From Hasllibacter halocynthiae (GTDB lineage Bacteria > Pseudomonadota > Alphaproteobacteria > Rhodobacterales > Rhodobacteraceae): a stretch of DNA of 64,000 nucleotides. Location: the NCBI RefSeq assembly GCF_003003095.1, contig NZ_PVTT01000002.1:968501-1032500 (forward strand), in the 5' to 3' direction. Position 1 is the stretch's first letter; each line of letters opens with the position of its first letter. The translations under genes and the position numbers were made by a program. The notes under the pieces were generated by a model that saw only the letters and a program-made list of their open reading frames with translations, searched no databases and had not been told where the DNA came from. This document shows, piece by piece, positions 1 through 8,550 of the stretch.

Positions 1-150
1 GGTAGTCCCTACGACATGGAGATGGCCCGCTTGGGCGGCATCCGGGCGCTGGGCGCTCTCTGGGGCTATGGCGCGCCGGAGGCGCTGAGGCGGGCCGGGG
101 CGCATCGCCTCCTGGCCGGATGGGACGAGATCGCGGGAGAGCCGGCGTGA
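1..150 (+). CDS. HAD-family hydrolase, C-terminal fragment
   Basis: Open from the window edge in frame 1 and ending in TGA at 148-150. The 49 visible residues begin GSPYDMEMARLGGIRALG, followed by a Trp-Gly-Tyr and a PEALRRAGAHRL segment. This matches the last conserved block of phosphoglycolate-phosphatase-like HAD hydrolases, where an Asp near the start of the block binds the metal. The catalytic N-terminus is outside the window, so the substrate cannot be judged. It shares a GTGA overlap with the ATP12 gene, so the two are probably co-transcribed. Confidence 0.75.
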   Translation, partial: GSPYDMEMARLGGIRALGALWGYGAPEALRRAGAHRLLAGWDEIAGEPA

Positions 151-857
151 GCGAGTGGAAGGCGAAGCGTTTCTGGAAGGCCGTGGAGACGGCCGACGTG
201 GATGGGGGGCACGAGGTCAGGCTGGACGGACGCCCGGTGCGAACGCCCGCGAAGGCGCCGCTGGTGCTGCCGACCCCGGCGCTGGCCGCGGAGGTCGCGC
301 GCGAATGGGACGCGGTGGGCGAGACGATCGATCCCGGCGCGATGCTCGCGACGCGGGCGGCCAACAGCGCCATCGACAAGGCCGCGCCCCAGCGCGAGGC
401 GCTGATCGACGAGCTGGCCGGCTTCGGCGAGACCGACCTTCTTTCCTACCGGGCGGCGCATCCCGAGGGGCTGGTCGCGCGGCAGGCGGCGGAATGGGAC
501 CCGCTGCTCGACTGGGCCGAGGCGCGGTTCGGCGCGCGGCTCCGGCCGGTCACGGGGGTGATGTTCGCCCCCCAGCGCCCGGAGGCGCTGGCCGCGCTGC
601 GCGCGCCGCTTGAGGCGTCGGACGCGTTCGGGCTGACGGCCCTGTCCGATCTCGTGGCACTGTCGGGCAGCCTCGTGATCGGGCTGCGCGCGGCCGAGGG
701 GGACGCGGACGTGGAAGGGCTCTGGCAGGTCTCGCGCCTGGACGAGCGCTGGCAGGCCGAGCTCTGGGGCGCCGACGACGAAGCCGAGGCCGACGCTGCG
801 CGCAGGGGGAGGGCCTTCGCCGCGGCGGCGCGCTTCCATGCACTCTCGCGGTCATGA
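147..857 (+). CDS. ATP12-family chaperone for F1-ATPase assembly
   Basis: A 236-residue protein resembling ATP12 (PF07542), which in mitochondria and alphaproteobacteria helps assemble the alpha subunit of F1-ATPase. Supporting segments are the N-terminal SEWKAKRFWKAV, the LDGRPVRTPAKAPLVLPT block, the EWDAVGETIDPGAMLATRAA block and ETDLLSYRA. I chose GTG at 147 because it gives the usual N-terminus and overlaps the upstream stop as GTGA; an ATG at 120 would add nine unusual residues. F0 genes lie about 30 kb away, so this is not a local ATP synthase operon. Family call is firm; the symbol is left blank. Confidence 0.85.
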   Translation: MSEWKAKRFWKAVETADVDGGHEVRLDGRPVRTPAKAPLVLPTPALAAEVAREWDAVGETIDPGAMLATRAANSAIDKAAPQREALIDELAGFGETDLLSYRAAHPEGLVARQAAEWDPLLDWAEARFGARLRPVTGVMFAPQRPEALAALRAPLEASDAFGLTALSDLVALSGSLVIGLRAAEGDADVEGLWQVSRLDERWQAELWGADDEAEADAARRGRAFAAAARFHALSRS

Positions 858-879
858 ACGGCGTCACCCGGCGTCCGCC

Positions 880-910
880 TTGACCGCGGGTGCGGCATCT
901 GCCCTATTCT
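880..910 (+). promoter_or_regulatory. candidate promoter of the aap operon
   Basis: TTGACC at 880-885 is followed by a CTATTC/TATTCT-like -10 at 904-910. Two hairpins follow in the presumed leader: ACGGCC/GGCCGT (919-924 with 932-937) and CCCGCCG/CGGCGGG (940-946 with 952-958). They lie between this promoter and aapJ and could tune mRNA stability. Spacing is slightly long, so this is only a candidate. Confidence 0.4.
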
Positions 911-1016
911 CGCGCATTACGGCCATCGACCGGCCGTATCCCGCCGACCACCGGCGGGGCGCGATACCTAAGGCCCCCGGCACAAGGGGGCGATATACCA
1001 GGAAGAGGTTCCTTCG

Positions 1017-2039
1017 ATGAAGAAAACAGTGCTTCTCGGCACCGTGGCCGGTCTCGCCGCCGGTGGCGCGCTCGCCCAGAACTCGAGCACGCTCGAGCAG
1101 GTGCGCGACCGCGGCAACCTGATCTGCGGCGTGACCACGGGCTTGACCGGTTTCTCGGCCCCCGACGCCAACGGCGAATGGCAGGGCTTCGACGTCGATC
1201 TCTGCCGCGCCATCGCCGCGGCGACGCTGGGCGATCCCAACGCGGCCGACTTCGTGACCACCACCGGCCAGACGCGCTTCTCGGCGCTCGCCTCGGGCGA
1301 GATCGACGTGCTGACGCGGAACACGACCTGGACCTACTCGCGCGACAACGACCTCGACTTCGAGTTCGCCGGCGTGAACTACTATGACGGCCAGGGCTTC
1401 ATGGTCCCCGCCGAGCTGGGCGTGACCTCCGCGCTCGACCTCGACGGCGCGACGGTCTGCATCCAGACCGGCACCACGACCGAGCTGAACCTTGCGGACT
1501 TCTTCCGCGCGAACAACATCTCCTACGAGCCGGTGCCGATCGAGACGAACGCCGAAGCCCAGCAGCAGTACCTCGCGGGCGCCTGCGACGTGTACACAAC
1601 CGACGCCTCGGGCCTGGCCGCCACGCGCGCGACCTTCGAGAACGCGGACGAGCACGTCATCCTGCCGGAGATCATCTCCAAGGAGCCGCTCGGCCCCGCC
1701 GTGCGCCACGGCGATCCGGTCTGGGGCGACATCGTCCGGTGGACGCTGAACGCCCTCGTCACCGCCGAGGAGCTCGGCATCACCAGCGCCAACGTGATGG
1801 ACCTCGCCGCCGAGGCCGGCGACAACCCGGAGGTCAACCGCCTGCTCGGCACCGAGGGCGAGCTGCCCGAGATGCTTGGCCTCGAGTCGGACGCCTTCGC
1901 GAACGCGATCGCGGCGGTCGGCAACTACGGCGAGATCTTCGAGCGCAACATCGGCGAATCGACCCCGATCGGCCTCGCGCGGGGGCTGAACGCCCTCTAT
2001 ACCGAAGGCGGGCTGCAGTACGCGCCGCCCTTCCGCTGA
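1017..2039 (+). CDS. aapJ: general L-amino acid ABC transporter, periplasmic binding protein
   Basis: A 340-residue solute-binding protein of family 3. A signal peptide covers about residues 1-20 (KKTVLL basic-hydrophobic start, cleavage after ALA). The mature protein carries the family signature GFDVDLCRAIAAA near residues 57-69 and the GEIDVLTRNTTWTYSRD block typical of AapJ. It would capture a broad range of L-amino acids in the periplasm and pass them to AapQ/AapM. It is the first gene of aapJQMP; a strong hairpin follows it, which would explain higher binding-protein than permease output. Confidence 0.93.
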   Translation: MKKTVLLGTVAGLAAGGALAQNSSTLEQVRDRGNLICGVTTGLTGFSAPDANGEWQGFDVDLCRAIAAATLGDPNAADFVTTTGQTRFSALASGEIDVLTRNTTWTYSRDNDLDFEFAGVNYYDGQGFMVPAELGVTSALDLDGATVCIQTGTTTELNLADFFRANNISYEPVPIETNAEAQQQYLAGACDVYTTDASGLAATRATFENADEHVILPEIISKEPLGPAVRHGDPVWGDIVRWTLNALVTAEELGITSANVMDLAAEAGDNPEVNRLLGTEGELPEMLGLESDAFANAIAAVGNYGEIFERNIGESTPIGLARGLNALYTEGGLQYAPPFR

Positions 2040-2054
2040 TGCGACAGGGGGGGA

Positions 2055-2076
2055 GGGGGCGCCACGTCGCGCCCCC
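2055..2076 (+). terminator. intercistronic hairpin between aapJ and aapQ
   Basis: GGGGGCGC (2055-2062) pairs perfectly with GCGCCCCC (2069-2076) around a six-base loop, followed by TTCT. It lies 15 bases after the aapJ stop and about 90 bases before aapQ. It probably acts as a partial terminator or 3'-end stabiliser. Confidence 0.6.
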
Positions 2077-2163
2077 TTCTCCACCCCACCTAGGACGACC
2101 CCCAGCTGATCGCCCGCGCACGGGCGGCGCCGAAGACCAGGGGGCGGCAAGGGACAGGTCCTT

Positions 2164-3405
2164 ATGACGACGATCGACCACGCCGGCCGGGGCGAGGGGG
2201 GCTTCCGCCTCTCGCAGCTTCTGTACGACCGGCGCTACCGCAGCCTGACGATCCAGGCCGTGGCCATGATCCTGCTCGTGCTGCTCGTCGTCTGGCTGGT
2301 GGACAACACGGTCACGAACCTTTCCCGACAGGGCAAGGACATCGACTTCGGCTTCCTCGGCACGGTCGCCGGCTACGACATCAACCAGACGCTCATCCCC
2401 TATTCCAGCCAGGACACGCATCTGCGCGCCGCCGCGGTCGGCATCCTGAACACGCTGCTCGTCGCCTTCCTCGGCTGCATTGCCGCCACGATCGTCGGCG
2501 TCCTCGCAGGGGTCGCGCGCCTGTCGAGGAACTGGCTGATCTCCGGCCTGATGGCCGTCTACGTGGAGGGGTTCCGCAACGTGCCCCTGCTGCTGTGGAT
2601 CATCGTGATCTTCGCGGTCATGTCGGAGGGGATGCCGCAGCCTCGCGCGTTCCGGGGCGACGATCCGGCCGCGTCCATGCTGCTGGGCGACAGCGTCGCG
2701 ATCACCAACCGGGGCATCTACATCCCGGGGGTCGAGTTCGCGGCCCCCCTCGCGGGCTCGACCGGGTGGACATGGGCCCTGATCCTCGGGGCGGTCCTGG
2801 CCGGCGTCCTCGCCGCGCGGGTGGTGAAGAAGCGCGCCGATGCCCGGCAGGAGGCGACGGGCGAGCGCCCCGTGACATGGCCGCTGCGGCTGGCGCTGAT
2901 CCTCGGGCCGGCGATCGCGCTGCTCTTCGTCTTCGGGGCGGGGCTGAACAAGCCGGAGCTGGCCGGCTTCAACTTCCAGGGCGGGATCCACATGCGGAAC
3001 TCGCTCATCGCGCTGTGGTTCGCGCTGACCCTCTACACCGGCGCCTTCATCGCCGAGAACGTGCGCGCCGGCATCCTGTCAGTCTCGAAGGGCCAATCCG
3101 AGGCGGCCTTCGCGCTGGGGCTCAGGCCGGGCCGCACGATGAGCCTCATCATCCTGCCGCAGGCGCTGCGGGTCATCATCCCGCCGCTGATCTCGCAGTA
3201 CCTGAACCTGACGAAGAACTCATCCCTCGCGCTCGCGGTCGGGTACATGGACGTGCGCTCGACCCTCGGGGGGATCACGATCAACCAGACGGGCCGCGAG
3301 CTCGAGGGAATGCTCCTCCTCGGACTCTTCTACCTCGTGACCTCGCTCACGATCTCGGCCCTGCTGAACGTCTACAACGGCAGCGTTAAGCTGAAGGAGC
3401 GCTGA
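2164..3405 (+). CDS. aapQ: general L-amino acid ABC transporter permease
   Basis: A 413-residue inner-membrane permease of the HisM/GlnP type. The first membrane span is about residues 34-50. A region of further spans is interrupted by a long hydrophilic stretch (about 155-235), as known for AapQ/BztB. The EAA loop that contacts the ATPase lies near residues 298-325 (NVRAGILSVSKGQSEAAFAL). It pairs with AapM to form the channel. Downstream aapM begins four bases after the stop, indicating translational coupling. Confidence 0.92.
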   Translation: MTTIDHAGRGEGGFRLSQLLYDRRYRSLTIQAVAMILLVLLVVWLVDNTVTNLSRQGKDIDFGFLGTVAGYDINQTLIPYSSQDTHLRAAAVGILNTLLVAFLGCIAATIVGVLAGVARLSRNWLISGLMAVYVEGFRNVPLLLWIIVIFAVMSEGMPQPRAFRGDDPAASMLLGDSVAITNRGIYIPGVEFAAPLAGSTGWTWALILGAVLAGVLAARVVKKRADARQEATGERPVTWPLRLALILGPAIALLFVFGAGLNKPELAGFNFQGGIHMRNSLIALWFALTLYTGAFIAENVRAGILSVSKGQSEAAFALGLRPGRTMSLIILPQALRVIIPPLISQYLNLTKNSSLALAVGYMDVRSTLGGITINQTGRELEGMLLLGLFYLVTSLTISALLNVYNGSVKLKER

Positions 3406-3409
3406 GGCC

Positions 3410-4735
3410 ATGTCCGACACGCACGCACAGACGGCCGCCTTCCAAGCCTCCTTTGTCCGCGAGGAGATGGTCGCGGCCTCGCCCCCGCCCGCGCGGGACA
3501 GGGGGGTGGTCAAGTGGCTGCGCGAGAACCTCTTCTCCTCGTGGCTGAACGTGATCCTGACGGTGTTGGGACTGCTGGCGATCTGGTGGATCGCCTCGCA
3601 CGTCTTCCCGTGGATGCTGCGCGGCATCTGGGTCGCCGATTCCCTGTCCGAATGCCGCGAGATCCGGAACGAGCGCTACGGCGAGGGGGTCGGCGCCGCC
3701 TGCTGGGCGGTCCTGACGGAGCGGTGGAACCAGCTGATGTTCGGCTTCTACCCGCAGGATCTCTATTGGCGGCCGGTCGCGGGCGTGGCCTTCTTCGTCG
3801 CCGCCCTGATGCCGATCCTGTTCTCGCGCCTGCCTCGCTGGACGCTCTGGTTCAGCGCGGCCGCGCCCTTCGTCGCCTTCTGGCTGATCTGGGGCGGCAC
3901 GATCTGGGCGCCTGTCGTGGTGGCCGGGGGCTTCGCCCTGGGGGCGCTGGCCTACGTGGCGCTGTCGAACGTCAACCAGATCGCGGCGACCCTCGCCGCG
4001 ATCGTGGTCCCCGTGCTGTTCTGGCTCTTCGCCGCTGGGCCGCTGATCGGCGCGCTGCAATCGGCGATCCCCCTCGCCATCGAGTTCGTGCCGTCCGACG
4101 ATATCGGCGGCTTCCTCCTCGCGGTGATCATCGGCTTCTCGGCGATCATCCTGTCGCTGCCCCTCGGCATCCTCCTGGCGCTGGGGCGGCGGTCGGACCT
4201 CTTCATCATCTCGAAGGTCTCGGTCGCGTTCATCGAGACCATCCGCGGCGTGCCGCTGATCGTTTGGCTCTTCACCGCCTCGCTGCTGCTGAACTACTTC
4301 ATGCCGCCGGGGACCAACTTCGACCTGATGCTGCGCGTCATCATCATGGTGACGCTCTTCGCCTCGGCCTATATCGCCGAGGTCGTGCGCGGCGGCCTCG
4401 CAGCGCTGCCCAAGGGCCAGTACGAGGGGGCCGACTCCCTCGGGCTGGACTACTGGCAGTCGATGCGCCTCGTGATCCTGCCGCAGGCGCTGAAGATCTC
4501 GATCCCGGGCATCGTCAACACGTTCATCGGCCTCTTCAAGGACACGACGCTGGTGGTGTTCATCGGGCTTCTCGACCCGATCGGCCTGTCGAACGCGATC
4601 CGCGCCACGACCGCGTGGAACGGCATCTACTGGGAGCTCTTCATCTTCATCGGGCTCCTCTTCTTCGTCTGCTGCTTCGCGATGTCCCGCTACTCCATGT
4701 ACCTCGAGCGCAAGCTGGCGCGCGAGCACCGCTGA
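3410..4735 (+). CDS. aapM: general L-amino acid ABC transporter permease
   Basis: A 441-residue partner permease. After a cytoplasmic N-terminus of about 40 residues come hydrophobic spans, an extended middle region, and the EAA loop near residues 325-347 ([21 protein letters not shown]), followed by [18 protein letters not shown]. It is encoded between aapQ and aapP with minimal spacing. With AapQ it makes a heterodimeric channel for broad-specificity L-amino acid uptake. Confidence 0.92.
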   Translation: MSDTHAQTAAFQASFVREEMVAASPPPARDRGVVKWLRENLFSSWLNVILTVLGLLAIWWIASHVFPWMLRGIWVADSLSECREIRNERYGEGVGAACWAVLTERWNQLMFGFYPQDLYWRPVAGVAFFVAALMPILFSRLPRWTLWFSAAAPFVAFWLIWGGTIWAPVVVAGGFALGALAYVALSNVNQIAATLAAIVVPVLFWLFAAGPLIGALQSAIPLAIEFVPSDDIGGFLLAVIIGFSAIILSLPLGILLALGRRSDLFIISKVSVAFIETIRGVPLIVWLFTASLLLNYFMPPGTNFDLMLRVIIMVTLFASAYIAEVVRGGLAALPKGQYEGADSLGLDYWQSMRLVILPQALKISIPGIVNTFIGLFKDTTLVVFIGLLDPIGLSNAIRATTAWNGIYWELFIFIGLLFFVCCFAMSRYSMYLERKLAREHR

Positions 4736-4746
4736 GGAACCCCGTC

Positions 4747-5547
4747 ATGGCCATGACCGACACCGCCGCGCCCGCCGCCGAGATCGACCGCTCGAACATG
4801 CGCGTCTCGGACGAGGTCGCGATCTCGATCGAGAACCTCAACAAGTGGTACGGCGAGTTCCACGTCCTGCGCGACATCGACCTGAAGGTCATGCGCGGCG
4901 AGCGGATCGTCGTCTGCGGGCCCTCCGGCTCGGGCAAGTCCACCCTGATCCGCTGCATCAACGCCCTGGAGGAGCACCAGCAGGGCCGGATCGAGGTGGA
5001 CGGGACGGTCCTGTCCTCGGACCTCAAGAACATCGACAAGATCCGGTCCGAGGTCGGGATGTGCTTCCAGCACTTCAACCTCTTCCCGCACCTCACCATC
5101 CTCGAGAACTGCACGCTCGCGCCGATCTGGGTCCGCAAGACCCCCCGCCGCGAGGCCGAGGAGACGGCGATGCACTTCCTCGAGAAGGTCAAGATCCCCG
5201 AGCAGGCCGACAAGTATCCCGGCCAACTCTCCGGCGGGCAGCAGCAGCGCGTCGCCATCGCGCGGTCCTTGTGCATGCGTCCGCGCATCATGCTCTTCGA
5301 CGAGCCGACATCGGCCCTCGATCCCGAGATGATCAAGGAGGTGCTCGACACGATGATCGAACTTGCCCAGGACGGCATGACGATGATCTGCGTCACGCAC
5401 GAAATGGGCTTCGCCCGTCAGGTCGCCAACCGGGTCATCTTCATGGACCAGGGCCAGATCGTCGAGCAGAACGAGCCCGAGGCGTTCTTCACCGATCCGC
5501 AGAACGACAGGACGAAGCTGTTCCTCAGCCAGATCCTGGGTCACTGA
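4747..5547 (+). CDS. aapP: general L-amino acid ABC transporter ATPase
   Basis: A 266-residue ATP-binding subunit. Walker [10 protein letters not shown] is at about residues 58-66, the signature LSGGQQQR near 161-168, and Walker [13 protein letters not shown] near 181-192, followed by the switch His in CVTHEM. The start at 4747 (MAMTDTAAP) lies 11 bases after aapM. It energises AapQM from the cytoplasm. The stop overlaps the convergent sixA stop within TCACTGA (5541-5547). Confidence 0.94.
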   Translation: MAMTDTAAPAAEIDRSNMRVSDEVAISIENLNKWYGEFHVLRDIDLKVMRGERIVVCGPSGSGKSTLIRCINALEEHQQGRIEVDGTVLSSDLKNIDKIRSEVGMCFQHFNLFPHLTILENCTLAPIWVRKTPRREAEETAMHFLEKVKIPEQADKYPGQLSGGQQQRVAIARSLCMRPRIMLFDEPTSALDPEMIKEVLDTMIELAQDGMTMICVTHEMGFARQVANRVIFMDQGQIVEQNEPEAFFTDPQNDRTKLFLSQILGH

Positions 5548-6080
5548 TCGCCGCGGCGGGCTTCGCCCGCCGGCCCGATCCCCTGTTCAAGGTCGGCCGG
5601 CACCGCGAAGCCCAAGACCTCGCCCGTGCCGCGGAGGGCGCCGGACCAAGCCGGAGCGTCGAAGCGGACCGCCAGCGTCGCAGCCGTCGGGAAGTCCTGG
5701 AACCGCGGGTGATCCGGCGCCGCGCGGACTAGCCGGGCCGCCAGTTCGGCCAGGCCGGGATTGTGCGCCACCACGGCGACCGCTTCCTCGGGGGATCCCG
5801 CCAGGGCGTCCAGGATGGCCTGCGGCGGCGCGTGATAGAGCGCCTCGAGGTCCGTGCGCGGCGGCTTTCCCAGTGCCGGGGCGATGCGGCCCCAGGTCTC
5901 GGCCGCGCGCGCGGCCGTGCTGACCAGCGCCCGCCCCGGCACCCAGCCGTTCCCGGCGAGCCACGCCCCCATCAGGGGCGCCTGCCGCCGGCCGCGTTGG
6001 GCCAGGGGGCGGTTGTGGTCGGGCCCGGTAGCGGCGCGGTCGGACTTGGCGTGGCGGATCAGGATCAGCGTGCGGCTCAC
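5541..6080 (-). CDS. SixA-like histidine phosphatase
   Basis: A 179-residue member of the histidine phosphatase (phosphoglycerate mutase-like) superfamily. The short RHAKS version of the RHG motif is at residues 9-13, with the nucleophile His10. The second catalytic His lies in VVAHNPGL. Length and motif fit SixA, which removes phosphate from phosphohistidine proteins. GTG at 6080 was chosen because it gives the compact N-terminus [12 protein letters not shown] and a GTGA overlap with the upstream ferredoxin-like gene. True substrate unknown. Confidence 0.8.
   Translation of the reverse strand: MSRTLILIRHAKSDRAATGPDHNRPLAQRGRRQAPLMGAWLAGNGWVPGRALVSTAARAAETWGRIAPALGKPPRTDLEALYHAPPQAILDALAGSPEEAVAVVAHNPGLAELAARLVRAAPDHPRFQDFPTAATLAVRFDAPAWSGALRGTGEVLGFAVPADLEQGIGPAGEARRGDQ
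5554..5572 (+). terminator. hairpin at the end of the aap operon
   Basis: CGGCGGGC (5554-5561) pairs with GCCCGCCG (5565-5572) around TTC, seven bases after the aapP stop. There is no strong T-run. It lies inside the 3' coding end of the convergent sixA gene, so the same DNA serves as coding sequence and probable terminator. Confidence 0.45.
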
Positions 6081-6688
6081 GACGCCTCTCCGGCGAAGGC
6101 CCGCATGTGGAAGGCGGCCTGCGCGTCCGGTCTGTGCCACTGCTGCGAGACGGGGCAGGCGTGACGCACGGCGCATCCGCGCGTCCGGCAGTCCGACCCC
6201 TCGGGCGAGCGGACGTAGTCCAGGCAGCGCGGCACGTCGTAGCCGCCCGCGTTCAGCGCATCCACCGGGCAGGCAGTCAGGCAAGGCTTGGGACAGGGCG
6301 GGCAGGGCGATCCGACGCCCTCGGGCACCGGCCTCTCGCCGGGTAGCGCCACCGCCCCGCGCATGGAGGTCCAGAGCCCCGCCTCGCCGTCCACCAGCAG
6401 GCCCACGGGGCTCTCGAAGGCCCGGCCGGTGGCCGCGGCCCAGCGCAGGAACGGATGCCAGGGCGGGCCGCCGAAGGGGAACGACGCCTCGCCCCCCTCT
6501 CGCGCGGCGAAGGCGCCGATCACGCGCTCGCTCCAGCGGTTCATCGGATCGGGCCGGCCGTCCGCGTATTCCGGCGAGGCCGTGAACACCGCCCAGAAGC
6601 GCGGCTCGGCAGGGGCGAGGATCAGGATCGTCCGTCCGCCCTTGCGGAAGCCGCCGAGGACGCGGAGCCCCTCCGGCGCGTCAGCCAC
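6077..6688 (-). CDS. ferredoxin-like 4Fe-4S protein of unknown function
   Basis: A 203-residue soluble protein. Its C-terminal third carries a Cys pattern typical of 4Fe-4S binding ([17 protein letters not shown]), followed by a second group ([13 protein letters not shown]), reminiscent of the iron-sulfur part of QueG. The N-terminal two thirds (about residues 1-125) show no motif I recognise. It overlaps argB by eight bases upstream and the SixA-like gene by four bases downstream. Likely an electron-transfer or redox enzyme; the reaction is not known. Confidence 0.75.
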   Translation of the reverse strand: MADAPEGLRVLGGFRKGGRTILILAPAEPRFWAVFTASPEYADGRPDPMNRWSERVIGAFAAREGGEASFPFGGPPWHPFLRWAAATGRAFESPVGLLVDGEAGLWTSMRGAVALPGERPVPEGVGSPCPPCPKPCLTACPVDALNAGGYDVPRCLDYVRSPEGSDCRTRGCAVRHACPVSQQWHRPDAQAAFHMRAFAGEAS

Positions 6689-7541
6689 GTATCAGGCTGC
6701 CCGCGCCGTGATCGGTGAAGAGCTCCAGCAGCACGGCGTTCGGCACCCGCCCGTCGAGGATCACGACGGCCCGCACCCCGCCTTCCAGGGCCTCCAGCGC
6801 GGTCTCGGTCTTCGGGATCATGCCTCCGAGGATGGTGCCGTCCGCCGTCATGGCGCGTACCTTCTCGGCCGTCAGCTCGGTCACCACGTCGCCGGCCCGG
6901 TCCTTCACGCCCGCCACGTCCGTCAGGAGGAGCAGCCGGTCCGCGCCCAGGGCCTGCGCCACCGCCCCGGCGAAGGTGTCGCCGTTGACGTTGAACGTCT
7001 CGCCACCCGCGCCGCCGCCGATGGGCGCGATCACGGGGATCATGTCCGCCGCGAAGAGGGTCCGCAGAACGGAGACGTCCACCTCGGACGGCGCGCCGAC
7101 ATAGCCGAGGTCCGCCGCGACCGGCCTACAGCTCACGAGGCCGGCATCCTTGCCCGACAGCCCCACTGCGCGGCCGCCCTGGCCCTGGATGGCCTGCACG
7201 ATCCGGGCGTTGACCCGGCCCCCCAGCACCATCTCGACCACCTCGGCGGTGGTCCCGTCGGTGACGCGCTTGCCGTTCGCGAACGTCGTCCCGACCCCCA
7301 GGCGGCCGAGCATCTCGTTGATCATCGGCCCGCCGCCATGGACGATGACCGGGTTGACGCCCACTTGCCGCATCAGCACGACGTCGCGCGCGAATCCCTC
7401 CATCGCCTCGTCCGAGCCCATGGCGTGCCCGCCCAGCTTGATGACCACGACCGCCCCGTCATAGCGTTGCAGATAGGGCAGGGCCGAGCTGAGGGTGGCA
7501 GCGGTGGCGATCCAATCGCGGTTCATGCTCTGTGTCCTCAT
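6681..7541 (-). CDS. argB: acetylglutamate kinase
   Basis: A 286-residue amino-acid kinase that phosphorylates N-acetyl-L-glutamate, the second step of arginine synthesis. Visible blocks are [12 protein letters not shown] (phosphate-binding glycines and Lys), [14 protein letters not shown] (substrate site) and the INADTFAG-like segment [13 protein letters not shown]. The start may be 7541 or the internal ATG at 7526 (MNRDWIATA). It heads a minus-strand trio with the ferredoxin-like and SixA-like genes and diverges from the SDR gene. Confidence 0.93.
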   Translation of the reverse strand: MRTQSMNRDWIATAATLSSALPYLQRYDGAVVVIKLGGHAMGSDEAMEGFARDVVLMRQVGVNPVIVHGGGPMINEMLGRLGVGTTFANGKRVTDGTTAEVVEMVLGGRVNARIVQAIQGQGGRAVGLSGKDAGLVSCRPVAADLGYVGAPSEVDVSVLRTLFAADMIPVIAPIGGGAGGETFNVNGDTFAGAVAQALGADRLLLLTDVAGVKDRAGDVVTELTAEKVRAMTADGTILGGMIPKTETALEALEGGVRAVVILDGRVPNAVLLELFTDHGAGSLIRG

Positions 7542-7591
7542 GGCCCGGTGCCCCTACAGGCGCGCCGCCCCCCTGCCAACAGGTGCCCGCG

Positions 7592-8317
7592 ATGCAGAAG
7601 ACCCTCCTCCTGACGGGCGCGAGCCGCGGGATCGGCCACGCGACGGTCAAGACCTTCTCGGCGCAGGGATGGCGGGTGCTGACCTGCTCGCGCCAGCCCT
7701 TCGATCCGCGCTGCCCCTGGCCCGGCGGTGCCGAGAACCACGTCGAGATCGACCTCGCCGACCCCGGGAAGACCATCGCGGCCCTGGACGTGATCCGCGG
7801 GAAGCTCGGCGGCCGCCTCGACGCCTTGGTGAACAACGCCGGCATCTCGCCCAAGGGCGAGGGGGGCAAGCGGCTGTCGACCCTGACCACCGACCTCTCG
7901 ACATGGGGGCAGGTGTTCCACGTCAACTTCTTCGCCCCCGTCGTCCTCGCCCGCGGGCTGAAGGACGAGCTGGTCGGGGCGGGCGGGGCGATCGTCAACG
8001 TCACGTCGATCGCCGGCAACGAGGTCCACCCGTTCGCGGGCGCGGCCTACGCCACATCCAAGGCGGCGCTGAAGGCGCTGACGCGCGAGATGGCGCACGA
8101 TTTCGGCCCCCTCGGGGTGCGCGTGAACGCCATCGCCCCCGGCGAGGTCGAGACCTCGATCCTCTCGCCCGGCACGGAGGACATCGTCCAAGACCTGCCC
8201 CTGCGCCGCCTCGGCCAGCCCCGCGAGGTCGCGGAGGTGATCCACTTCCTCTGCTCGGACGCCTCCTCCTACGTGTCGGGCACGGAGATCGAGGTGAACG
8301 GCGGCCAGCACGTTTAG
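7592..8317 (+). CDS. short-chain dehydrogenase/reductase
   Basis: A 241-residue classical SDR. The TGASRGIG dinucleotide site is at residues 8-15, NNAG at 81-84, and the catalytic Ser139, Tyr153 and Lys157 sit in the TSI and YATSK segments. The C-terminal VSGTEIEVNGG block is usual for FabG-like enzymes. ATG 7592 was preferred over an in-frame ATG at 7532 because the fold starts directly at MQKTLLLTGASRG. NAD(P)H-dependent oxidoreductase; substrate unknown. Confidence 0.85.
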   Translation: MQKTLLLTGASRGIGHATVKTFSAQGWRVLTCSRQPFDPRCPWPGGAENHVEIDLADPGKTIAALDVIRGKLGGRLDALVNNAGISPKGEGGKRLSTLTTDLSTWGQVFHVNFFAPVVLARGLKDELVGAGGAIVNVTSIAGNEVHPFAGAAYATSKAALKALTREMAHDFGPLGVRVNAIAPGEVETSILSPGTEDIVQDLPLRRLGQPREVAEVIHFLCSDASSYVSGTEIEVNGGQHV

Positions 8318-8351
8318 CCCTGCCCACTCGGCGGCCCGCCGCCGGCGCGGC

Positions 8352-8381
8352 TTGACGCTATGTCGCAGGACACGCTAGAGG
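8352..8381 (+). promoter_or_regulatory. candidate promoter for the leader ORF and ABC exporter
   Basis: TTGACG at 8352-8357 and CTAGAG/TAGAGG at 8375-8381, separated by 17-18 bases, resembling a sigma70 promoter. It lies about 35 bases before the leader ORF and in the correct orientation. Confidence 0.5.
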
Positions 8382-8413
8382 TCGCGCATCACGGAACGCG
8401 AAGGAGGACGACG

Positions 8414-8473
8414 ATGGACGCCATGACCCTCGACACCGCCCCCTTCGCCGGCGTGCGGACCCGCTTCCGCTAG
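8414..8473 (+). CDS. putative 19-residue leader peptide
   Basis: A very short ORF (MDAMTLDTAPFAGVRTRFR, stop TAG) preceded by a strong ribosome-binding site, AAGGAGG at 8401-8407, seven bases before the ATG. Downstream, before the ABC exporter, there is a perfect hairpin CGGCCC/GGGCCG (8482-8487 with 8494-8499) and further GC-rich inverted repeats. The arrangement suggests a translated leader that may regulate the exporter by attenuation or by coupling. No run of one amino acid points to a sensed metabolite. It could instead be an unregulated small protein. Confidence 0.45.
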   Translation: MDAMTLDTAPFAGVRTRFR

Positions 8474-8481
8474 ACGTCGTC

Positions 8482-8499
8482 CGGCCCCCTTCAGGGCCG
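8482..8499 (+). promoter_or_regulatory. hairpin between leader ORF and ABC exporter
   Basis: CGGCCC (8482-8487) and GGGCCG (8494-8499) form a perfect six-pair stem with loop CCTTCA, nine bases after the leader stop. No T-run follows, so a ribosome-dependent structural switch is more likely than simple termination. Confidence 0.35.
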
Positions 8500-8550
8500 C
8501 ATCCTAACGTTCCACGAAGGCGCCGCCCGCCCGGGCAGGCGATCTCCGCA

